Assembly: GCA_028277395.1 (NCBI GenBank)
Contig: JANQGJ010000054.1
Span: 1 to 64,000 of the forward strand
Reading direction: 5' to 3'
DNA length: 64,000 nt
DNA from: Bacteroidales bacterium
GTDB taxonomy: Bacteria; Bacteroidota; Bacteroidia; Bacteroidales; F082
This document shows, piece by piece, positions 1 to 8,607 of this stretch. A program made the position numbers and the translations under genes. The notes beneath the pieces are model-generated. The model saw only the letters and a program-made list of their open reading frames with translations. It was not told the DNA's origin and did no database searches. Positions within the stretch are counted from its first letter, which is position 1. The number at the start of each line of letters is the position of its first letter.

Positions 1-3000
1 GTTAAGGTTACAGGGCCGATTTCTGTTGGTCCAGGGATATATATCGGTTTGGTTACATTGGGATCAACAAATGTCCCGGTTCCACTTGTGGTCCAGTATA
101 GATTAATATAGTTTGTCGCAAAAGAAGAATCTGTCGAGTTGGCAAAATCATAAGGAACTCCAAAACATGTATTTTCATCACTTCCTGCCTGTGCATACGC
201 ACCTGGAATTACTACTAACTCCATGTAAGAGGTGTCATTCGGACATGGGGAAATGCCATAGCCTACCATCATCATCGTAATTGTATCATTTTGTACGGAC
301 CCTTCACTTGGGTGGGGAAAATAAGTAGGGGCCAATAATGTGGCATCATCAAAATAGCCTAATCCATTTGTAAACCACTGGATGGAGGTAAAATCATCTG
401 CGCTTGGCGGAATAGCAGATTCTGTTAAATCAAAATAAACATCCTGGCAGGTGACTTCATCTGAGCCGGCATCTACTTCACATGCTGCATTGATTATCAA
501 CTGTTGGGTGGACTGCTGGGAACATACATCAAGTATTACATCAACTGTACCAGGCGTAGTATATGTATGGAATACATCAATACCTGTACCCATGGCTGAA
601 CCATCTCCAAAATCCCATTCCCAGGGGGTAAAGGTTACCCTGTCGCCTGTGCCCGTAAAGTCTACATTAAAATCCTGGCAGGTGGGGCTCTGGAAAATAC
701 TAAAACCAATGTTTACATCCTGTACATTACGTGTGTGAATAGTTGTATCAATACAACCATTATTATTGGTATAAATTGATAGAACTGTCATATCGCCATC
801 AATTGTGTAAGTGTGGCTAACATCCTGGCCAGTACCGGTATTACCATCGCCAAACTGCCAATTCCAATTTACAATATCTCCTGTTATGTCATTGGCATTG
901 AAATCAACAACTTCCCCCATACAACTGGTATCATTGGGAGAAATTGTGTAATCAGATTCCGGCAGAGTATTAACCAACACTTGTTTAATAGTTGTGTCAG
1001 TGCACACATTAAGCCGGACATTGTATAGTCCAGGATTTGTATAAACATGTGATTGGTTCTTCCCGACAGCAGTATTTCCATCTCCAAAGTCCCATTCCCA
1101 ATCAGTGAAAGTTATATCATCTCCCGTACCGGTAAAAAATGATGTTTCTTTAAAGCAAATCGCAGGTGATAATATATCAAAATCCGTGAATACAGAATCA
1201 ACATAAACCGAATCACTTATATCAGCAGAACAACCATACACATTAGATATTGACAATGTTACGTAAAAGGTCGAATCACCATATTGGTAGGTATGTGATG
1301 CGTTTTGACCACTTCCTGTAGATCCATCACCAAAATCCCAGTCCCAGCTATTTATAACAACGGTACTGGAACCACTAAATGAAACAACCTGGTCCACACA
1401 ACTTGTATCAATTGGAGAATAAACGAAGTTCCCATCAGGTACCGAATCAATGGTAAGGATCATTGTTGAAGTATCATCACTACATGGAAGTTTACCGTAA
1501 GCGATTATTGACAGAGGCACACTACCAAGTTCATTTGGGCCATTATAATATATAGGTCTCAATAATTTAGGGTTATTAAAAGTTCCAGTACCTCCAAACC
1601 AAAGAACCGAATCAGCACTAATGGTATCAGGTAATATTGTGGAAGTGTTAAAATCAAAAGGATTATCCATACAAATTGTATGATCTGATCCGGCATTGGC
1701 AACAGCTTTAGCAAGTACAATAGCATCATCTGATGCTGTTTTAGAACAAACACTTAAACTAACATTGAAAGTACCTGAAGTATTATAAACATGTATGGTA
1801 TCGCGACCTGTTCCTGTATTACCATCGCCGAAGTCCCAATTCCAATCAGTATATGTAACAATATCACCGGTTCCTGTAAAAGTTACGGTATCTTCAAAAC
1901 ATACCGGAACAACATCAATTGTAAAACCAATATTAGGATCGGTTACCCAAATATCTCTGTATATTGTATCTGTACAACCTAAATCATCAATTGCCCATAA
2001 CATTACACTGTCAGTCAATACATTTGTATAGGTATGGTTTGTATTTTGTCCGGTTCCTGTATTTCCGTCACCATAACCCCAACCCCATGAAACTATATTT
2101 AACCCACTTAAATCAGTTCCATCAAAAGATGTAAGAGAATTTATACAAACTGTATCATTTGGGCCAATACCAATTTGTGGTTGTGGAAGAGGGTCAAAAG
2201 AAAGTACCATATCATTACTATGAGAATCTACGCATGGTGCAAGAGGATCAGCTGTTAAAGTAAGAGTTACTGAACCCGCTAACCTATCATTAACTCCAGG
2301 AGTATATGTGGCTGTAAGTGAAGTTGGGTCATCAAATATACCATCTCCTGCTGATGACCAAAGTGCTGTTGAACTGTTAGTAATAATACCAGATAATGTG
2401 ATCGTTGTATTCAAACAAATATTCTGATCAACACCTGCATCAGCAATGGGTAGTGGATCGAAAGTAAGTTCAATTGTATCATTTTGAGTATCGGTACATG
2501 GCAAAATTGGATCAGCCGTTAAAATTAACTCTACCGAACCAGCTGTAAGGTCTGCCGTACCTGGTGTGTAAATCGCTGATAAAGAAGACGGATCATCAAA
2601 TACTCCATCACCTAATGTTGACCATAAACTGGAATTACTATGTGTTATAGTTCCTCCCAGCGAATAAGTCTGGTTAACACAAATTGTATCATCTATACCC
2701 GCATCAGCAATTGGTAAAGGGTCAAATGTAAGTGTCATATCATCCTGATCAAAATCAGTACATGGAGAAATCGCATCTGTTGTCAGGGTAAGTACAACAG
2801 AACCTGCTACTAAGTCTGCCACTCCAGGCGTATAAAGAGCATTCAGGAGTGTTGCATCATCAAATGTTCCGTCACCAGCAGTTGTCCATAAGCTTGAGTT
2901 ACTAAATGTTCTTGAACCGATAAGAGTAATCGTACCATTAACGCAAATTGTATCATCTAATCCTGCATCGGCCATTGGTAATGGATCAAAAGCAAGATTC

Positions 3001-6000
3001 ATAGTATCCTGATCAGAATCAGTACATGGAAGGATAGCATCTGAATTTAATATTAAATCAACCGATCCGGCCATTAAATCATTTGCTCCCGGTGTATATA
3101 CAGCATTCAACAATAAAGGATCATCAAAAGTACCATCACCAGTAGTTGACCATGAACTTGAATTACTATTTGTTCTAATCCCGGATAGGGTAAAAGTTTG
3201 GTTAACACAAACCGTATCATTTATACCGGCATCAGAAACTGGTAGTGGGTCAAATACCAGATTCATAGTATCATTCTGTGAATCTGTACATGGCAGTATA
3301 GCATTAGCTGTTAAAACTAAATCAACAGATCCAGCCACCAAATCATTAGCACCTGGTGTATAAACAGCTGATAACAATGTTGCATCATCAAAAATGCCAT
3401 CACCTGTAGTGCTCCATAAACTAGAATTACTGTGAGTTCGTGTTCCTGCCAGTGTCATAGTACCATTAACACAAATTGTATCATCAATTCCGGCATCCGG
3501 AACAGGTAATGGATCGAACGTTAGCAACATATTATCCAAATCAGGATCAACACAAGGAGCATCAGCATTAGCTCGCAGGGTGAGTGTAACTGAACCTGCA
3601 GCAATATCTGCTACACCTGGCGTATAAGTTGCTGTAAGAGAAGAAATATCATCAAATATTCCATCACCACTTGTTAACCAGGCGCTGGAACTACTATTTG
3701 TTCTGATACCATTCAGAGTTATTGTTTGATTAACACAAATTGTATCATCAAGGCCTGCATCGGATATAGGAAGACGTGAAAATACAAGATTCATTGTATC
3801 CTGATCGGTATCTGTACATGGTAAAATTGCATTAGCAGTTAATAATAATTCAACTGATCCTGCTACAAGATCTGATGCACCCGGAGTATAAACCGGATTG
3901 AGCAATGTTGGATCACTAAAACTACCATCTCCAAGTGTAGTCCAGGTACTTGAAACACTATTATTTATAGTTCCACTAAGAGTAATTGTTGTATTCTCAC
4001 AAATAGTAGCATCTGTTCCGGCATTAGCAACAGGTAAAGGATCAACCGTTAATACAAAATCATCCTGATCAGATGCTGTACAAGGACTAATTGCATCTGC
4101 AGTTAAGGTTAGTACAACCGATCCGGCAGCAATATCTGCAGCTCCTGGTGTATATGTAGCACTAATAGATGTATTATCATCAAAAGTACCGTCTCCGGCT
4201 GTCGCCCATGATACGAGATCACAATAACTGGTATCAGCAACAACAGTGAAAGAACCATTCTCACAAATCGCTGTATCAGAACCTGCATCTGCAACGGGTA
4301 AGGGATAAAACTCCAATGTCATATCATCAATTACCGATCCTGTACAAGGTGCTACTGCATTTGCTGTAAGTGTAAGAACAACAGAACCATTAGTTATATC
4401 ATTTGCACCTGGTGTATAAACCGGAGCAAGAATTGTAGAATTATTAAATGTTCCATCACCGGCAGTTGTCCATAAACACATACTACTGTAGGTAGTATCA
4501 CCGGCCAGTGTAACTGACTGGCTTACACAAATTGTATCATCTGGTCCGGCATCAACTAGTGGTAGTTCCTGAATACCAATAAACAAACTTGTTGTATCTC
4601 CGTTCCCACAATTAGCATTATAACCCCAAACCCGTATATTCCCTGTTGTAGCACCAGATCCAAAATCAATTGTAATAAAATTATCAGATGGATTTGCCTG
4701 ATTTATGGTAACATCATTACCGGTAAAATCCCAGTTATATATTTCAGTATTAGGATCAATTGCAACAGAAATGGGAATTCCAGTAGCTCCGGCACAATAA
4801 TTTTGAGTTGGTTGATCAAAAACCAAATCATCCGGTTTCCTTTCTTCAACTATTGTTATTTTGCCTGATGTAATTGATGAGGTGTACCACCAGGTATTTA
4901 TGGTATGAAAATCACCATTAGACCAGCTATGACATCCTGACCAGGGAGAAGCAGTTCCCTGACAACCCGGATCAAACATTGTTCCGCCACCTCCTGATTG
5001 TATATTTGAGTCATCCCAAAAAACCAGTGGTGCAGGCATCCCGGCAGGACTAACCATTTCGATCACAAATCCATTATTGTTCGATTCAACATCATATAAT
5101 GGTAAGTTTGTTAAACCATTTATATACTTAACCGTATAATCTATGCTGGTATTATTCGGAACAGCCAATGGAGTTGGTGAAGATCCATCATATCCGTCCC
5201 ACACAACTTTGTTAATACCTACTTCAACTACTTTTACAAGGGTTCGGTCAATATAAGGTAAACCAAATTCCAGTTCTATCTCAACATTACCAGGTTTATC
5301 TACCTCTATGTAAAAATCAATTGTACCATCATCACAATTAGCTTGTCCGGTTACCGGCGAAACTATAGAGCCTGTAATTGTTGCCGGAGGAAAAAGAACA
5401 GGATCAGGTTCATTCAGAAAGATACGGTATTCCGGTAATTTAACCTGCTGATTTGCAACTGATTTTCTGTCCTGCGTAAAATCACCTGAAGTTCCAACAC
5501 CAGTTTGATTACAAAACAATAGCCAATATCCTCCAATAAGAGAATTTAGCTCAAGAGAAGTAACTATACTATCACTGGCATAAACATAAAACTTCCCGGA
5601 ACAGAAATTTTGTCCTGTAAAGCTATCGAACTGCCAGGCATGTGAATATAAACGTCCTTCCTGAATTGTATTTGTAGCTGTTTCATAAACAGTTAAATCA
5701 AACAGGTCCATTCTAAACGTACCTATGGATGTTGTACTTGGATTACTTTGTAAAACTCTGTTAAACTCTATATAATAGGTTCCAACATCAGGAGGAGTCC
5801 ACTCAATGGCAGGATAACCTCCGGTTCCTACTATCTGTTCCGGTCCTAATCTGGCATTTGCAATATCAGGAATATTACCAATACCTGATTGCGGAACCTG
5901 AGATTCCAGTTTTACTTTGTTTCCATAAATGTCTCTGATTTGATATACAGAATGCCAGTTTGTATTTGTATTGGGATCAAATCCAAGGTATACAATCTCT

Positions 6001-6296
6001 GTTGCAGAATTAATCTCAAAATAGAGTCTGTCAAGTGTATCACAATTATAAATTGCGAACTGACTCCTGTCTCCGTTTCCATTATTACATTTTCCCAGAA
6101 AATCATTACATAATAGCAGTCCTGTTGAATGGTTCCCTATATAGACTTCCTTTGATCCTTCAGCTTTTAATAGTGACGGTAGAAATAAAAAACAAATCAA
6201 TATTAGCCTAAGATTCCATTTTATTCTTGGGTTATACAATATAATACTTTGAAATCTAAAATGTTTTAGAGTAAAACTTTTAATCATAGTTAACAT
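1..6296 (-). CDS. giant secreted repeat/PKD-domain surface protein (partial, C-terminus beyond left edge)
   Basis: The frame is open from an ATG at 6296 to base 1 without a stop, giving 2098 residues of a longer protein. An ATG at 6287 is an alternative start. The N-terminus has a long basic region, then a hydrophobic stretch ending near LLKAEG, read as an export signal. Next comes a beta-rich region of about 500 residues with several cysteines. Nine tandem repeats of about 88 residues follow (DAGxDDTIC, LWTTxGDGxFDD, YTPG, LTLTA, PCT). The visible C-terminal part alternates six PKD-type domains (WxWDFGDGN motifs, complementary to about 605, 847, 1079, 1325, 1832 and 2068) with at least three diverged copies of the 88-residue unit. 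Proteins of this design in Bacteroidota usually end in a sorting domain for type IX secretion; that end lies outside the window, so cell-surface adhesion or matrix function is inferred. Confidence 0.88.
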   Translation of the reverse strand, partial: MLTMIKSFTLKHFRFQSIILYNPRIKWNLRLILICFLFLPSLLKAEGSKEVYIGNHSTGLLLCNDFLGKCNNGNGDRSQFAIYNCDTLDRLYFEINSATEIVYLGFDPNTNTNWHSVYQIRDIYGNKVKLESQVPQSGIGNIPDIANARLGPEQIVGTGGYPAIEWTPPDVGTYYIEFNRVLQSNPSTTSIGTFRMDLFDLTVYETATNTIQEGRLYSHAWQFDSFTGQNFCSGKFYVYASDSIVTSLELNSLIGGYWLLFCNQTGVGTSGDFTQDRKSVANQQVKLPEYRIFLNEPDPVLFPPATITGSIVSPVTGQANCDDGTIDFYIEVDKPGNVEIELEFGLPYIDRTLVKVVEVGINKVVWDGYDGSSPTPLAVPNNTSIDYTVKYINGLTNLPLYDVESNNNGFVIEMVSPAGMPAPLVFWDDSNIQSGGGGTMFDPGCQGTASPWSGCHSWSNGDFHTINTWWYTSSITSGKITIVEERKPDDLVFDQPTQNYCAGATGIPISVAIDPNTEIYNWDFTGNDVTINQANPSDNFITIDFGSGATTGNIRVWGYNANCGNGDTTSLFIGIQELPLVDAGPDDTICVSQSVTLAGDTTYSSMCLWTTAGDGTFNNSTILAPVYTPGANDITNGSVVLTLTANAVAPCTGSVIDDMTLEFYPLPVADAGSDTAICENGSFTVVADTSYCDLVSWATAGDGTFDDNTSISATYTPGAADIAAGSVVLTLTADAISPCTASDQDDFVLTVDPLPVANAGTDATICENTTITLSGTINNSVSSTWTTLGDGSFSDPTLLNPVYTPGASDLVAGSVELLLTANAILPCTDTDQDTMNLVFSRLPISDAGLDDTICVNQTITLNGIRTNSSSSAWLTSGDGIFDDISSLTATYTPGVADIAAGSVTLTLRANADAPCVDPDLDNMLLTFDPLPVPDAGIDDTICVNGTMTLAGTRTHSNSSLWSTTGDGIFDDATLLSAVYTPGANDLVAGSVDLVLTANAILPCTDSQNDTMNLVFDPLPVSDAGINDTVCVNQTFTLSGIRTNSNSSSWSTTGDGTFDDPLLLNAVYTPGANDLMAGSVDLILNSDAILPCTDSDQDTMNLAFDPLPMADAGLDDTICVNGTITLIGSRTFSNSSLWTTAGDGTFDDATLLNALYTPGVADLVAGSVVLTLTTDAISPCTDFDQDDMTLTFDPLPIADAGIDDTICVNQTYSLGGTITHSNSSLWSTLGDGVFDDPSSLSAIYTPGTADLTAGSVELILTADPILPCTDTQNDTIELTFDPLPIADAGVDQNICLNTTITLSGIITNSSTALWSSAGDGIFDDPTSLTATYTPGVNDRLAGSVTLTLTADPLAPCVDSHSNDMVLSFDPLPQPQIGIGPNDTVCINSLTSFDGTDLSGLNIVSWGWGYGDGNTGTGQNTNHTYTNVLTDSVMLWAIDDLGCTDTIYRDIWVTDPNIGFTIDVVPVCFEDTVTFTGTGDIVTYTDWNWDFGDGNTGTGRDTIHVYNTSGTFNVSLSVCSKTASDDAIVLAKAVANAGSDHTICMDNPFDFNTSTILPDTISADSVLWFGGTGTFNNPKLLRPIYYNGPNELGSVPLSIIAYGKLPCSDDTSTMILTIDSVPDGNFVYSPIDTSCVDQVVSFSGSSTVVINSWDWDFGDGSTGSGQNASHTYQYGDSTFYVTLSISNVYGCSADISDSVYVDSVFTDFDILSPAICFKETSFFTGTGDDITFTDWEWDFGDGNTAVGKNQSHVYTNPGLYNVRLNVCTDTTIKQVLVNTLPESDYTISPNDTSCMGEVVDFNANDITGDIVNWNWQFGDGNTGTGQDVSHTYTIDGDMTVLSIYTNNNGCIDTTIHTRNVQDVNIGFSIFQSPTCQDFNVDFTGTGDRVTFTPWEWDFGDGSAMGTGIDVFHTYTTPGTVDVILDVCSQQSTQQLIINAACEVDAGSDEVTCQDVYFDLTESAIPPSADDFTSIQWFTNGLGYFDDATLLAPTYFPHPSEGSVQNDTITMMMVGYGISPCPNDTSYMELVVIPGAYAQAGSDENTCFGVPYDFANSTDSSFATNYINLYWTTSGTGTFVDPNVTKPIYIPGPTEIGPVTL
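2185..4572 (-). repeat. nine tandem ~264-bp coding repeats
   Basis: The codons for the recurring DPLP motif recur at about 2449, 2712, 2977, 3241, 3504, 3769, 4032, 4297 and 4561. The period is therefore 263-265 bases, about 88 codons, and always preserves the frame. The units are clearly related at DNA level (for example the recurring ACACAAATTGTATCAT) but not identical. This suggests old duplication with continuing divergence. Each unit encodes a beta-sandwich-like module with a conserved Cys pair (TIC near the start, PCT near the end). Confidence 0.9.
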
Positions 6297-6806
6297 ATTA
6301 ATTCCTAAATCCCGTGATGAACGCCCCTCTGGTCAGTACTTTAGGATAGCAAGACATGTGGTTGTCTGAACACTAGTAAGTACATACACCTTATTTAAGA
6401 CCACATTTTTTAAAAAAAGTTGCTTTAAGATAATCCATCTTTTTCACATTTCATAATTCTCATGAATTAATCATGCCAGATCAGACATCTCAAACATACA
6501 TGTGGCTGATATAAAACAACTTACCTTCGTTAATTGTAAATTCCTCTAAACTCTTGTTAAATATCATTTTATGACCTGTAAATTTATCATTAATTATGAT
6601 TAAAACTACCGTTACATAGTACAAAACATTAATTTGTATTGATTCTTAATTATTTCAATGATTGGAAAGGAGAATATATGGAAATAATTGGGTAAAAAGT
6701 TTACGATCTTCAAGTGTAAAACAGATAATATATATCTAATTGTATCACAAGAAATTATTGGATAAAAATAAAAAACCCGTAACACAAATTACGGGTTCCC
6801 ATTCTG
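6297..6806. other. 510-bp intergenic region upstream of the giant protein
   Basis: No convincing gene is visible. The right end holds the terminator of tRNA-Ser. Near 6350-6370 a short inverted repeat AGACA/TGTCT encloses a 6-base loop, and the octamer ACATGTGG recurs near 6497. Either may be regulatory for the giant gene, but I see no clear TAnnTTTG promoter close to its start. Confidence 0.5.
6765..6797 (-). terminator. intrinsic terminator after tRNA-Ser
   Basis: Read on the minus strand, a 9-bp perfect stem (6789-6797 with 6774-6782) and a 6-base loop are followed by a run of T (complement of the A-run at 6769-6773 and beyond). It lies about 10 bases past the tRNA 3' end. Confidence 0.85.
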
Positions 6807-6891
6807 CGGAGAAGGAGGGATTCGAACCCCCGGATCCGTGAAGATCAACGGTTTTCAAGACCGCCGCATTCGACCACTCTGCCACTTCTCC
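6807..6891 (-). tRNA. tRNA-Ser(TGA)
   Basis: An 85-base cloverleaf with a 7-bp acceptor stem (GGAGAAG with CTTCTCC), a D arm, anticodon loop CTTGAAA with anticodon TGA (complement of 6855-6857), the long variable arm typical of class II tRNAs, and a T arm with TTCGAAT. It reads UCA serine codons. The discriminator is G and a 3' CCA is not encoded. Confidence 0.96.
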
Positions 6892-6896
6892 GGGGG

Positions 6897-6904
6897 CAAA
6901 AGTA
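6897..6904 (-). promoter_or_regulatory. -7 promoter element of tRNA-Ser
   Basis: TACTTTTG on the minus strand matches the Bacteroidota TAnnTTTG element and ends about 6 bases before the tRNA 5' end. Confidence 0.75.
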
Positions 6905-7163
6905 ATATTTTTTGTAAATCCTGTTAACTTCTGAATAAAAAAAAGTTGATAAATTTGTAACCCCTTGTAATACTGTTATTTCCAAGCTAGTGATTGTTGG
7001 AAATATTGCAAGGTCATCATAAAAATGTTATGATTTCAATCCAAATTATTATCAAAAAACATTGAATCAGGTTTAACTTCCAATGATTTTTATGCAACAT
7101 ATAACATTTTCAGCTGGAGAATCAGCAATAATTATTGCTTAGCGCAGTTTTTTCCTAAGTTGA

Positions 7164-7952
7164 TCAATAATTGTTACAAAGGTCATATAGCCTTTTTACA
7201 TTTGTGCTATCCTGTGAGAATTTGCATTTTACCTCCTGCAGCCTCTCGAAATATTTTCCATTTATATCAGGAACCCGATCTGATATTGCAAGCCACGAAG
7301 GAGTAATAGCTCCTTCAAACGGAGATTCATGTCCGCCGTAACCTAAATTATTACTCAACACAGAGTTAACATCACCCGGATGACAGGAGGCAACTGAGAT
7401 TCCTTTTGAGCAAAACAAATCAGCAAAAGCCTTTGAAAGCATTCTGTTGGCCTGCTTAGATTGCCTGTAAGCTATATCATTATTGTAATATCTGTTTTTG
7501 AACTCTATATCGTCCATATCCAGTCCTCCTGCCCAATAGCTGGCAACGTTTATAATCCTGGCACCTTCAACTGATTCCATAAAACTGCTCATGAATTTCA
7601 TCATCCAAAAGTACCCAAGTACATTTGTTGCAAACTGCATCTCAACACCATCTGCAGTTTCAAGTCTGGAACGAGGAGTAGTTGCTGCATTATTTACCAT
7701 AACATGTACAGGAGTTTTCCATTTTTCCGACAAACCAGTTATTGACCCCTTCAGAGAAAGATCAACAACCTCATAGTCCACATCATTGGTCCCGGTTGTT
7801 TGCTTCACCTCAGAAACAGCTTTCACCAACCTTGGTTCATTTCGACCAATTAGAATTACTTTGTATTTATTACTGTTTGCAATAGCCTCAGAGATTGCTT
7901 TTCCAATTTTCCCATAAGCTCCGGTTACAATTGCAATTTTCTTTTGTTTCAT
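7164..7952 (-). CDS. short-chain dehydrogenase/reductase (retinol-dehydrogenase-like)
   Basis: This 262-residue protein has the classical SDR fold. The dinucleotide-binding motif TGAYGKIGKAI is near residue 10, an NNAAT variant of the NNAG structural motif near 88, a strand ending NVASYW carries the serine, and the catalytic Tyr-Lys pair sits in YRQSK. Spacing and the long C-terminus resemble the retinol dehydrogenase/WWOX/protochlorophyllide reductase branch, not FabG. The substrate cannot be told from sequence. It is a single gene, divergent from the cyclophilin gene downstream, with the intergenic region 7953-8085 between them. The ATG start immediately precedes a typical MKQKKIAIVTG N-terminus. 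Confidence 0.85.
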   Translation of the reverse strand: MKQKKIAIVTGAYGKIGKAISEAIANSNKYKVILIGRNEPRLVKAVSEVKQTTGTNDVDYEVVDLSLKGSITGLSEKWKTPVHVMVNNAATTPRSRLETADGVEMQFATNVLGYFWMMKFMSSFMESVEGARIINVASYWAGGLDMDDIEFKNRYYNNDIAYRQSKQANRMLSKAFADLFCSKGISVASCHPGDVNSVLSNNLGYGGHESPFEGAITPSWLAISDRVPDINGKYFERLQEVKCKFSQDSTNVKRLYDLCNNY

Positions 7953-8046
7953 ATTACATATGTTTTGTACTATTCGACATTTATTTCATAACAATATAAA
8001 TCGTAACCAAACAATTATTACATCTTAAAATTAATAATAAAGATTG

Positions 8047-8054
8047 TATTTTTG
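8047..8054 (+). promoter_or_regulatory. -7 promoter element before the cyclophilin gene
   Basis: TATTTTTG matches TAnnTTTG and lies 31 bases before the ATG. No clear -33 box is visible. Confidence 0.7.
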
Positions 8055-8085
8055 CGTACTCTAATTATTCAAAATATAAATTTAT

Positions 8086-8520
8086 ATGAAAAGTGCCGAA
8101 ATACATACCGAGAAAGGTATAATGAAAGTTGAGTTTTTTAATGATGATGCACCAAATACAGTTGCAAACTTTGTAAGCCTTGCTGAAAAGGGGTTTTACG
8201 ATGGGTTGAATTTTCACCGAGTAATACCTGACTTTGTTATTCAGGGCGGGTGTCCGCAAGGAACAGGGGTTGGAGGACCTGGCTATTCAATTGATTGTGA
8301 GCTTGATGGCAACAACCAATACCACGACAGAGGCGTGTTATCAATGGCTCATGCCGGACGCAACACAGGAGGATCACAGTTTTTTATATGCCATTCACGT
8401 GCTAATACAGCTCATCTTGATCGTAATCATACTTGTTTTGGTAAAGTAACCGAAGGATTAGATGTTATTGATGATATTCGCCAGGGTGACAAAATAGAAA
8501 AAATAGTTGTAGTTAAATAA
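8086..8520 (+). CDS. ppiB: cyclophilin-type peptidyl-prolyl cis-trans isomerase
   Basis: A 144-residue single-domain cyclophilin that catalyses isomerisation of Xaa-Pro bonds during protein folding. Visible family motifs include NFVSLAEKGFYDG, FHRVIPDFVIQGG (with the catalytic Arg), GVLSMAHAG and GGSQFFI. Length is typical of compact bacterial PpiB proteins. There is no signal peptide, so a cytoplasmic location is expected. It is followed by a hairpin and then the BatA-like gene 87 bases downstream. Confidence 0.95.
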   Translation: MKSAEIHTEKGIMKVEFFNDDAPNTVANFVSLAEKGFYDGLNFHRVIPDFVIQGGCPQGTGVGGPGYSIDCELDGNNQYHDRGVLSMAHAGRNTGGSQFFICHSRANTAHLDRNHTCFGKVTEGLDVIDDIRQGDKIEKIVVVK

Positions 8521-8526
8521 TTATAA

Positions 8527-8576
8527 CTTGCTGCTGATAATTATTGCGATTTTCGTAATTAGTTATCAGTAGCAAC
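8527..8576 (+). terminator. imperfect hairpin after the cyclophilin gene
   Basis: The segment starting TTGCTGCTGATAA pairs with a near-complement ending at 8576 (about 14 bp, two mismatches). No strong T-run follows on the plus strand, so it may be a weak terminator or an RNA-stability hairpin. Confidence 0.4.
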
Positions 8577-8607
8577 ATTTCATTATCACTGAACTCAAAA
8601 CTTCTTC

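Noticed and set aside
2185-4572. Regularly spaced repeats that might suggest a CRISPR array
   Set aside because: The units are about 264 bases, protein-coding and diverged; there are no short identical repeats with unique spacers.
1-6200. Many short open frames on both strands within the left 6 kb
   Set aside because: They lie in other frames of the single open minus-strand gene, and their sequence is low-complexity or antisense to its repeats.
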